From Dickeya poaceiphila (GTDB lineage Bacteria > Pseudomonadota > Gammaproteobacteria > Enterobacterales > Enterobacteriaceae): DNA of 64,000 bases. The DNA lies in assembly GCF_007858975.2 (NCBI RefSeq), contig NZ_CP042220.2, positions 3,534,001-3,598,000 on the forward strand, written 5' to 3'. Positions 57,163 to 64,000 of the stretch are shown here, one piece after another. The notes beneath the pieces are model-generated. The model was not told where the DNA came from. It made no database searches and was given only the letters and a program-made list of their open reading frames with translations. Position numbers and translations under genes: made by a program. Position 1 is the first letter of the stretch. Each line of letters opens with the position of its first letter.

Positions 57163-58188
57163 CTAAATAATCATTGACCATTGCTTTGCAATAATATCCG
57201 GTGAGTATTTTCTGGCAGTTTTCTGGGCATTGATGGAAATAGTCTCACACAAAGCAATATTTTCAAGAAGAAGCATACATGTTTCTTTTAACTTACTTGT
57301 ATTGCCGTTTTCAACAAGAAAACCATCGACACCATTAGTTATTAATTCACTTGGCCCTGTCGGGCAATCATAACTTACAACAACACATCCAGCCGACATA
57401 GCCTCCAATATTACCATTGAAAAACTTTCACGATGCGAAGTGACAACCACAATCTTGGCGTCATACATCTTTTTCATCAGCTCATCAGTAGCACCTGCAA
57501 AAATATCTAGAGAAGAGTTACAACAGCGCTGTAATCGATTTAAATCATCACCTGAACCGTAGAGTTTAGCTGTTATATCTCTCTCCTTATGGATAAATTC
57601 GACCAAACCTATAAAATCCTCGAACCTTTTCACTGGATGCAATCTACCTGCCGCAAGGAGATCAATATGTCTACTAGCTAGTGATGGTACTTCATTATAT
57701 ATTTTATGCGATAAATCTAATATATTTGGTACTTGGTATACTGAATCGTGCCATTTTTTATAAAATGAATAATCTTTTCTCGTCAAACAAACAATCTTAA
57801 CATTCCCCAGATTGTACATGATTCTCCGAGCTGTTCTTGTCCACCATTTAAGTGCAAAATAATCAGCATGTTGCTGGGCAATTAAATTCACTCGCTTTCT
57901 TAACAAGAAAGAAGCAGCGATGACAAATATTGACAACCTATCATAAGTAGATATTATTGTTGTGTCTTCACTCACAGACCTTACATAGTTAAGTATCTTT
58001 AAAAACTCATTACAGCCTTTGGGAATGACATATTCTTCATTAACACCCAAACCTATAGTTTCATTTTCAAACAAAGATACCATTTCTACACATATATTAT
58101 TTTTACGTAATGCATTCATCAACGAGAATGTACTGCGTTCAATTCCACCGATATCACAGGCATTCATTATTAAAATAGATACCTTCAT
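57163..58188 (-). CDS. Family 4 glycosyltransferase
   Basis: A 341-residue GT-B enzyme. The N-terminal domain starts with VSILIMNACDIGGIERSTFSLMNALRKNNICVEMVSL. The C-terminal donor domain has LLAAGRLHPVKRFEDFIGLVEFI, SHRESFSMVILEAMSAGCVVVSYDCPTGPSELITNGVDGFLVENGN, with the conserved ExxxxxxxE motif of GT4. It likely adds a hexose to the growing lipid-linked repeat unit. It is leftward and tightly packed with its neighbours. Confidence 0.92.
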   Translation of the reverse strand: MKVSILIMNACDIGGIERSTFSLMNALRKNNICVEMVSLFENETIGLGVNEEYVIPKGCNEFLKILNYVRSVSEDTTIISTYDRLSIFVIAASFLLRKRVNLIAQQHADYFALKWWTRTARRIMYNLGNVKIVCLTRKDYSFYKKWHDSVYQVPNILDLSHKIYNEVPSLASRHIDLLAAGRLHPVKRFEDFIGLVEFIHKERDITAKLYGSGDDLNRLQRCCNSSLDIFAGATDELMKKMYDAKIVVVTSHRESFSMVILEAMSAGCVVVSYDCPTGPSELITNGVDGFLVENGNTSKLKETCMLLLENIALCETISINAQKTARKYSPDIIAKQWSMII

Positions 58189-58205
58189 TTTTCATGCCCT
58201 CTTAT

Positions 58206-59219
58206 TCATAAAATCAAGCTAAAGCCACGCTCATGTATTGACTCAATGAAATTATATGCAGGAATGAAATACATGGAAAAAATCAGAGTAAAAAATAAAA
58301 AACGAGAAATTAAACGCATTTCATTATCACGAAAATATCTATAAGAATAACCAATCAGGTACGGAAGAAAAATTATTTCCGTCCACGAAAAGAACCATTT
58401 TATCCTGAAAGCAATATCGCCAACAGAGGAGAACAACGAACTAATCAGGCATCCAAAAATGTATACAACACAACAAAGTTTTACATATCTAGAGCAACTT
58501 ACTTTTGTATATACCAAGTAGGCGAAAATAGAGACAATAACTTGTTTAAAAGAAAAAACAGCTTCTTTATTATATGAAGAATAGGTTTTCAATTTTATCA
58601 ATAAAAAGTCAGGGATGAATGGTATATTCTCCATAACATCAATAATTGAAAAAACTTGGGACAAAGTAACAATGACTGTTATCGCGGCAATACTTACTAA
58701 AAGAGTTTTTCTACCATAATTCCTATTGCAAAGTAACAACACAGGTAAAAAAACTAGTGATGCAATATGAATAAGTGGCGCAAAAACATATAGCAACAAT
58801 GCTTTCTTTTTGTCATTTTCCCATAGAGCTAGAGATAACATTATAATTGCTATAGCAAATCCCTGTCTTATAGCAACCACATCAAACAATAAATATATTG
58901 TTGATATATATATCAACAAACTTAAAAAGAAATACTCTGAATATTTTATAATAGCAATACACTTCATCATTACTGAAGCTAATGCAATAGCCAGGATGAG
59001 TCCCTCAAAACCGAAACCTACAGCATCGAAAAAAAAATTTAATTTTTGATAAGCTGGCTCAACATCAACTACGACAGAAGATACCGCACCTTCATAAATC
59101 TCCTTATAATTGGCATAATCAGGATCATTTCCTTTCCTTAAACCAGCAGCAATGGCAAGAAACAAAAAAACATAGCCAGTTAAGATCTTAAAACTTGCCC
59201 TAATTCTTTCTCTTTCCAT
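58206..59219 (-). CDS. EpsG/Wzy-type polysaccharide polymerase
   Basis: A 337-residue inner-membrane protein with about ten hydrophobic segments and a typical EpsG N-terminus (AAGLRKGNDPDYANYKEIYEG), plus a C-terminal FRIKWFFSWTEIIFLPYLIGYSYRYF. A conserved Arg/Asp pattern in the first periplasmic loop marks this polymerase family. It would join repeat units at the periplasmic face in a Wzx/Wzy pathway, with the flippase at 60134-61357. Its start overlaps the upstream gene by 20 bp. GC content is low, as across the whole cluster. Confidence 0.82.
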   Translation of the reverse strand: MERERIRASFKILTGYVFLFLAIAAGLRKGNDPDYANYKEIYEGAVSSVVVDVEPAYQKLNFFFDAVGFGFEGLILAIALASVMMKCIAIIKYSEYFFLSLLIYISTIYLLFDVVAIRQGFAIAIIMLSLALWENDKKKALLLYVFAPLIHIASLVFLPVLLLCNRNYGRKTLLVSIAAITVIVTLSQVFSIIDVMENIPFIPDFLLIKLKTYSSYNKEAVFSFKQVIVSIFAYLVYTKVSCSRYVKLCCVVYIFGCLISSLFSSVGDIAFRIKWFFSWTEIIFLPYLIGYSYRYFRDNEMRLISRFLFFTLIFSMYFIPAYNFIESIHERGFSLIL

Positions 59220-60144
59220 TTTTATTTCGCATAGTTAGATAAACTTCATTTTCTATTCTTTTTAAGATAGACCAATATGATTTTTTCGCCTCTTTTTTTA
59301 CAAAACAAAAAATCAATATTCTCACAGTACATGTAAGCTGATATAATCTGTGGATAATATTAGCTTTTATTTTTGTAGAATGTTTACTGAGATAGATAAA
59401 TTTACTTTTGAAAGAACGCTCCAGTGTAATTTCTCTTACTGACTCAGACCCCCCCTCCAAATGAATTATTTTTGCTTCAGGAATAGATGATACAAAAAAT
59501 CCATTTCTTACCAGCCGATAAAAGAGATCCGTTTCTTCATAATAAAGGAAAAAGTCCTCATCAAACCCCTTAACTTTATCAAACCACTCTTTTCTTATCA
59601 TACTATCAGCTCCAGAAATGCTTCCTCTAAATTTGATAGGGGATGATGTATAGTTAAAAAAATAATTAAAAAATTTAAACTGATGAAATAAATTAAAAAG
59701 CAACCCATTTATCTCGCAGCATACACCAGGAAATAGCCTTGAATACGAAGAGGTGGGGTTTCCATTTATGTCATATAAATTTCCACCAACCGCTACTACA
59801 TCACTATTTTCAGGGCAATCTAAATAATCAGAAAGAATTTTGACTGCATTAACTAAAAGTACGGTATCAGTATTTAATAAAAAAAGGTAATTACCTCTAG
59901 CAATCGAAGCACCAATGTTATTAGCAGCACCAAATCCTTTGTTATCCTTATTCTCTATACATAATACACTGGGAAATAGTGACCTCACCTTAAGAACAGT
60001 ATCATCAGTTGAGTTATTATCCACCAAAATTATTTCATAGGATATATCTCTAGTTCTTGCATAAATTGATTTTATCGTCTCTATAGTCAGATTACATGTA
60101 TTGTAGCTAACTAATATTATAGATACATTTATCCTATCTGACAT
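59200..60144 (-). CDS. Family 2 glycosyltransferase, rhamnosyltransferase-like
   Basis: About 314 residues with a GT-A domain: VSIILVSYNTCNLTIETIKSIYARTRDISYEIILVDNNSTDDT, NKGFGAANNIGASIARGNYLFLLNTDTVL, GSISGADSMIRKEWFDKVKGFDEDFFLYYEETDLFYRL. The LNTDT metal motif and the GFDEDFFLYYEE signature are usual in rhamnosyltransferases of O-antigen clusters. I chose the ATG at 60144, with an AAGG-type site upstream; the frame is open to 60186. Donor and linkage are unknown. Confidence 0.9.
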   Translation of the reverse strand: MSDRINVSIILVSYNTCNLTIETIKSIYARTRDISYEIILVDNNSTDDTVLKVRSLFPSVLCIENKDNKGFGAANNIGASIARGNYLFLLNTDTVLLVNAVKILSDYLDCPENSDVVAVGGNLYDINGNPTSSYSRLFPGVCCEINGLLFNLFHQFKFFNYFFNYTSSPIKFRGSISGADSMIRKEWFDKVKGFDEDFFLYYEETDLFYRLVRNGFFVSSIPEAKIIHLEGGSESVREITLERSFKSKFIYLSKHSTKIKANIIHRLYQLTCTVRILIFCFVKKEAKKSYWSILKRIENEVYLTMRNKNGKRKN

Positions 60145-61357
60145 AGCCAGTGCCTTTCCTATGTAGAAAAACCATAACAACAACACCTATAGACTCTGAA
60201 ATAAACATTCCAAGTAGAGCACCGCTATACCCCATACAATCGATAAGAGGGTAAAGTAAAAAAACAAACACAACCAACACTACAAAGTTAGAGCGAGTTG
60301 TAATAAATTCTTTTTTTTGCGGAATACTATATTGAGTATCGATAAAAACAGCTAATGATATAGATAAGAAACAGCACATACTGAGCACAATATCAATATT
60401 GGAGAAATGATATTTATCGCCAGTTAACATGATGATAAAAAATTTACCTAATAGACCAAAAATAAGGGCAATGAAAAATATAAAAAAAATGTAAAAAAAA
60501 TCATATTTCTTATGAAATTTATCGGCACGACCGGTTAAATATGAATCAATAACTGTAGGAAGCATGAAGCGACAAACTGTTATAGGTAATATTGTTAGCA
60601 TAGCAGTAACCTGTTTCAGTATATTTAGAGCCGCAAGATTACTTCTCTCAAGTAAAACGCCAAGAAACAGCTGATCACAATATTGATAACCAGTGCCTAA
60701 TAAAGAGTTAGCAAAGAAATGTCTAACATTAAAAATATGTTGATAAGACTCTCTCCACCTCAATTTTTGGAACGCAATTTTTTTCCAAACACCTATATAA
60801 CCAATAACACTTGTCATCATGTAAGAAAAGGCCATCAAAATTGAATAATTAACAACATCATTATTTTCTTTTATAAAAAAGAACACCAAAATAAGCACTA
60901 AAAGCTTTACCACCAGCGTTCTAAAAAAAATTAATTTATAATTTTGAGTGGCATAATAATACCATTCCACATTTATTATAGAAAATAAAAGTGGAAAAAT
61001 AAACCAAACCGCCAATTCTATTTTCAAGCTTAAATAAAAATAAAAACCAGCAATAAAAAGCAGAAAAAAAATTAACCCAATGATGGAAAAATACATCTGA
61101 ACCATAATGTACTCACCACACTTAGTATTTATTTTCTCCCGATTTTTATCTGATTCATTTATATATTCTCTGACAAAATATGGAATTAACATAGTATTGA
61201 ACAGTGTTAGAACAAGTTGAAAAAATATATTAACTAAAATATACTCCCCATATACACTAGCTGTAAATGCTCTAAAAACGAAAGGAAGTGTCATTATTGG
61301 AAAAACCGAATTGATAACATTCAGTGCAAATGAATAGCCAAGACTTTTAATCTTCAA
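60134..61357 (-). CDS. Wzx-type polysaccharide flippase
   Basis: A 407-residue inner-membrane protein with about 12 hydrophobic segments of the MATE/Wzx (PST) superfamily. The N-terminus LGYSFALNVINSVFPIMTLPFVFRAFTASVYGEYILVNIFFQL is diagnostic for Wzx-like translocases. It would move the undecaprenyl-linked repeat unit to the periplasm for the polymerase at 58206-59219. It is the most upstream intact gene of this part of the cluster, directly downstream of the nested IS block. Confidence 0.9.
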   Translation of the reverse strand: MKIKSLGYSFALNVINSVFPIMTLPFVFRAFTASVYGEYILVNIFFQLVLTLFNTMLIPYFVREYINESDKNREKINTKCGEYIMVQMYFSIIGLIFFLLFIAGFYFYLSLKIELAVWFIFPLLFSIINVEWYYYATQNYKLIFFRTLVVKLLVLILVFFFIKENNDVVNYSILMAFSYMMTSVIGYIGVWKKIAFQKLRWRESYQHIFNVRHFFANSLLGTGYQYCDQLFLGVLLERSNLAALNILKQVTAMLTILPITVCRFMLPTVIDSYLTGRADKFHKKYDFFYIFFIFFIALIFGLLGKFFIIMLTGDKYHFSNIDIVLSMCCFLSISLAVFIDTQYSIPQKKEFITTRSNFVVLVVFVFLLYPLIDCMGYSGALLGMFISESIGVVVMVFLHRKGTGYVR

Positions 61358-61913
61358 GACGCTTACTCTTTTATATTAGATACCCGATAAATATTAAAAC
61401 ACACTCCTAAGCACCAGGAGTGTATTCTGATGAGAATTTAGAAATAATATTAGAAAAACTATGCTATCTTTCAAATGTAGATTGCTTTAAGAGATCTCTT
61501 CCGAATATCACTATCAGGCTAAATCAGATCTTCGTCTTTTCGCAAAATCCGGATAGATTCGGCCGAAATCATGTCATTTAATGACGAATGTATCCTTTCA
61601 TGACTGTATTCCTTACTCCAGATATCAAGTTTATCCTACTCCTTCCTGCGAAGGAGCCTGCAGATGTTCAGACATTCGTCTCAGAAGCTGCCGTTAAGCA
61701 ACTCTTATCAGAGCATTATCGGTCTATTTTCTGAGCCACAAGAGAGGTCTTGGTGTACACCCACTGATATCGTTGGAAATAAACTCGCTGCAGCCGCTCT
61801 GATACGCATTTCCGCACAATCCAATAGGTAAGTCTCTCACAACCAAGCAATGGCTTCACGATTCTACGCAGACCTCAGAATTTTTTCGGATAACCCTGTA
61901 GTCCCTCCAGTTT

Positions 61914-62753
61914 TTAGTACCACCGCCAATGAGGATCTCCGGCCAGTTTTTGCCGCGCATAGATAACAGGTGGCATATCACCCAGTGAGTTATGTGGGCG
62001 TTCCTCGTTATATTCTGTGCGCCACTTCTCTGTGAGTTCGCGCACTTCAGACAAGGTTCTGAACAGATACATATCGAGTATTTCTGTTCGTAGCGTTTTG
62101 TTAAATCGCTCGATAAATCCGTTCTGCATCGGCTTGCCGGGCTGAATAAAATCGAGTGTCATGCCGTGGCGTTCTGCCCATTCGGCTAACGCGGCGGCGC
62201 TGAGTTCCGGCCCATTATCACTTCGTATAAAAGCCGGGTAGCCTCGTTCTGCGCTTAATCGCTCCAGAATGCGCACAACACGATGAGCCGGTATATTCAA
62301 ATCAACGTCGATGGCCAGCGATTCCCGATTAAAGTCATCAACGACGTTAAATAACCTGAATCGCCGCCCGTCGATCAAGGCATCACTCATAAAATCAACT
62401 GACCAACAATGGTTCATTTTATGCGGAATAACCAACGGCTGTGGATGCCGGTTGGGTAAGCGTTTTTTCCCTTTGCGCCGAAGGTTGAGTTTTAACACGC
62501 GATAGAGCCGGTAAACCCGCTTTGCATTCCACCGTAGCCCTGCCTGGCGTAACGTATTGAACATCAGCCCAAAACCATAGGCCGGATACTGATGCGCCAG
62601 TTTTTGTAGCGCCTCGACTACGGGCAGATCCCGTGCCGTATTCGGGCAATAATGCAACAGACTTCGACTGATACCGATAATCCGGCACCCGCGTCGTTCA
62701 CTGGCCTGATGTTCCTTCATAACGTAACGCACCAGCTCACGCTTCTCAGGCAC
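61914..62753 (-). CDS. IS3-family transposase OrfB
   Basis: A 279-residue DDE integrase-type transposase subunit. It begins MPEKRELVRYVMKEHQASERRGCRIIGISRSLLHY. The catalytic core has CWSVDFMSDALIDGRRFRLFNVVDDFNRESLAID (first Asp), FIRSDNGPELSAAALAEW (second Asp) and QNGFIERFNKTLRTEILD (Glu). It is intact, but it is normally made as an OrfAB fusion by frameshifting, and orfA has a nonsense codon. Transposition activity is therefore doubtful unless another copy supplies OrfA. Confidence 0.88.
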   Translation of the reverse strand: MPEKRELVRYVMKEHQASERRGCRIIGISRSLLHYCPNTARDLPVVEALQKLAHQYPAYGFGLMFNTLRQAGLRWNAKRVYRLYRVLKLNLRRKGKKRLPNRHPQPLVIPHKMNHCWSVDFMSDALIDGRRFRLFNVVDDFNRESLAIDVDLNIPAHRVVRILERLSAERGYPAFIRSDNGPELSAAALAEWAERHGMTLDFIQPGKPMQNGFIERFNKTLRTEILDMYLFRTLSEVRELTEKWRTEYNEERPHNSLGDMPPVIYARQKLAGDPHWRWY

Positions 62754-62755
62754 CG

Positions 62756-63022
62756 TTAAAGTTTTTTTGAAACAACATCCTTAAGAATTTCATGATTTAA
62801 GCTCAGGGAGGCGTACATTTGCTTTAATCGGCGATTTTCCTCTTCCAGCTCTTTCATCCGTTTGATATCAGAGGACTCCATGCCGCCATATTTGGATTTC
62901 CAGTTGTAATAGCTGGCTTCCGACACACCGTTTTCGCGGCAGACATCCTTCACATGCCGTCCCCCTTCAACCTCTTTCAAAACCCGCAGGATCTAAGTTT
63001 CAGTGAAACGCGCTTTCTTCAT
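62756..63022 (-). pseudogene. IS3-family transposase OrfA with amber codon
   Basis: The subunit starts MKKARFTET at 63022, and codon 10 is TAG (62993-62995) where Gln (CAG) is expected. The rest reads well: ILRVLKEVEGGRHVKDVCRENGVSEASYYNWKSKYGGMESSDIKRMKELEEENRRLKQMY. A shorter product from an internal start at 62980 would lack the first part of the helix-turn-helix. Confidence 0.85.
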
Positions 63023-63189
63023 GATGAGCCTCCCTTGGTTGCATTTTAACCAGAGAACTCTATTAAACGGTAAGACTAAATTCAGGGGGGACTACAACCC
63101 CTTTTCACGGGCTGAAGGGCCAAAAACTCTACTGTACACGAAACTGAACAAAGGAGAGGACTCAACACTGAGCAAAAAAAGATAAGGGA

Positions 63190-64000
63190 TCACCAAGTAA
63201 TCTTTCTCAAATTGGATTCAATATCAAATTGATTTTTTATGAATTCTTTCCTTTCGATTATATTATCATCAACAGGAATGTGCCCATTAACAATCGCCTC
63301 AATCTTTGATGGTAGCTCACATATATCTTTCAGGATTATGCCCAGTCGACCTTCATTTGTTACTTCATATACTCCACCTACATTAGTCGCCAGGATATAG
63401 CAACCAGAAAAAGCAGCTTCAAGTAACGCTATCGAAAAACCTTCCCATCGTGAAGGCATAAGAAAAACCCGAGATCTATTATATAATTCAAATATATCCT
63501 CCCTATCCTTTTCGCCTAAGATCTCTATGTTTTTAAGTAGATACGGCTTTTTAGCTATTAAGATAGAAAGTTTTGATTTAAAGGAGTTATCAACAGGACC
63601 AACAAATTTAAACTTCCAGTCAAAAAAATCATCAATTTTATCCAAGGCATCTAATATAGATTCATGATTTTTTTGATATGCACCAATTCTACCCACAATA
63701 AGAAAACAATTTTCTCTAGGTAAATCCAATACCGAAGGTGTAATGTCTTTAAATATTCCATTCGCTAAACAAATAACATCCAAATTTGGAAATAATATAT
63801 TCAGCTTTTCCTTTATACTTAGTCGCTCAACACTAACAGTATCAACAAGATTTAAAAAAAATCTGATATATGCTCTTCTTAATCTACATATAACTGACGA
63901 AGCGTTGAGCGTCTTAATCGTTTCTTCCGACATATCTAATTTTAAATATGTCTTAATAGAAAATACCTTAGCAATCAGGATAAAAACAAAAGACTCATTT
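63190..64000 (-). CDS. Family 4 glycosyltransferase, 5' end outside window
   Basis: The frame runs open to the window edge (NESFVFILIAKVFSIKTYLKLDMSEETI), so the start lies beyond 64000; the ATG at 63933 is internal. The donor domain is visible: CFLIVGRIGAYQKNHESILDALDKI, FKFVGPV, YNRSRVFLMPSRWEGFSIALLEAAFSGCYILATNVGGVYEVTNEGRLGIILKD, with the GT4 EGFSIALLEA motif. It belongs to the same leftward, low-GC glycan cluster. It ends 25 bp beyond the IS relic and looks complete at its 3' end. Confidence 0.88.
   Translation of the reverse strand, partial: NESFVFILIAKVFSIKTYLKLDMSEETIKTLNASSVICRLRRAYIRFFLNLVDTVSVERLSIKEKLNILFPNLDVICLANGIFKDITPSVLDLPRENCFLIVGRIGAYQKNHESILDALDKIDDFFDWKFKFVGPVDNSFKSKLSILIAKKPYLLKNIEILGEKDREDIFELYNRSRVFLMPSRWEGFSIALLEAAFSGCYILATNVGGVYEVTNEGRLGIILKDICELPSKIEAIVNGHIPVDDNIIERKEFIKNQFDIESNLRKITW

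Larger units (their letters stand above)
61897..63096 (-). mobile_element. IS3-family element nested inside the older IS
   Basis: A 1200-bp element with ends TGTAGTCCC...GGGACTACA and inverted repeats GTAGTCCCYCC plus a TTTAGT core. The bases ACCC flank it on both sides (61893-61896 and 63097-63100), a 4-bp target duplication. It carries orfA with an amber codon and an intact orfB. A deletion derivative of the same element lies at 2934-3187. Confidence 0.88.
61493..63165 (-). mobile_element. Decayed IS407-like copy, interrupted by another IS
   Basis: Bases 61493-61896 and 63097-63165 align with the left and right parts of the element at 52229-53426: AGATCTCTTCC-AATATCA-, GGCTAAATCAGATC, the CGCAGACCTCAGAATTTTTTCGGAT stretch read in two pieces, and CCAAAAACTCTACT at the far end. 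Large internal parts of orfB and orfA are missing and the rest carries many changes. The younger IS at 61897-63096 sits inside it. Confidence 0.78.

Overview
The window reads as chromosome of a soft-rot enterobacterium (Pectobacteriaceae), most likely Dickeya or a close relative. The grounds are an accessory type II secretion (T2SS) operon beside ordinary enterobacterial genes (mltB, ddlA, dinI, nifJ, cynT, ynfC, an LdtE-type transpeptidase, yjbEFGH) with Dickeya-like coding style. The genus is inferred, not proven.

Layout. 1-5.4 kb: the 3' part of an ankyrin-repeat gene, a GST, an MFS exporter, an internally deleted IS3-family relic, a MEKHLA/PAS-like protein and an MlrA-like MerR regulator. 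5.4-11 kb: a PulS/OutS-like pilotin lipoprotein, then four tandem 1.32-1.46 kb units. Each unit carries a promoter/leader, a tail of the pilotin gene, and a gene for an exported four-cysteine protein of unknown function. Unit B is broken by a 104-bp palindromic MITE-like insertion. 11.2-20.5 kb: a leftward T2SS operon, gspC-D-E-F-G-I-J-K-L-M. It has no gspH, gspN or gspO, and its GspC has no PDZ domain. Array and T2SS converge, so the exported proteins are candidate substrates or accessories of this secretion machine. This is the most novel part of the window.

21.2-27.2 kb: a translationally coupled operon (SnoaL-like, SDR, FAD oxidoreductase, DUF1365, cyclopropane-fatty-acid-synthase-like methyltransferase, DUF3833 lipoprotein, YbgA-like). 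It resembles lipid-modification operons of the singlet-oxygen (RpoE/ChrR) regulon. 27.3-37.5 kb: cynT-type carbonic anhydrase, an orphan amino-acid binding protein, a nucleoside-recognition membrane protein, mltB, ddlA, YciI, glyoxalase, GNAT, dinI with a LexA box, ynfC, a LysE-type exporter and an unknown 140-residue protein. 38-48 kb: nifJ, an LdtE-like L,D-transpeptidase, a marR-emrA-emrB-like efflux operon and a mannitol-dehydrogenase-family polyol/uronate reductase.

48-64 kb: the yjbEFGH exopolysaccharide operon, then a low-GC leftward surface-glycan cluster (sugar epimerase, five glycosyltransferases counting one cut by the window end, an acyltransferase, an EpsG-type polymerase, a Wzx-type flippase). 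One decayed IS407-like element separates the cluster from yjbE. A second, more decayed copy of the same element lies inside the cluster and has itself been invaded by another IS3-family element, giving nested insertions. All three transposase sets carry disabling mutations or deletions, so the mobile elements look inactive.
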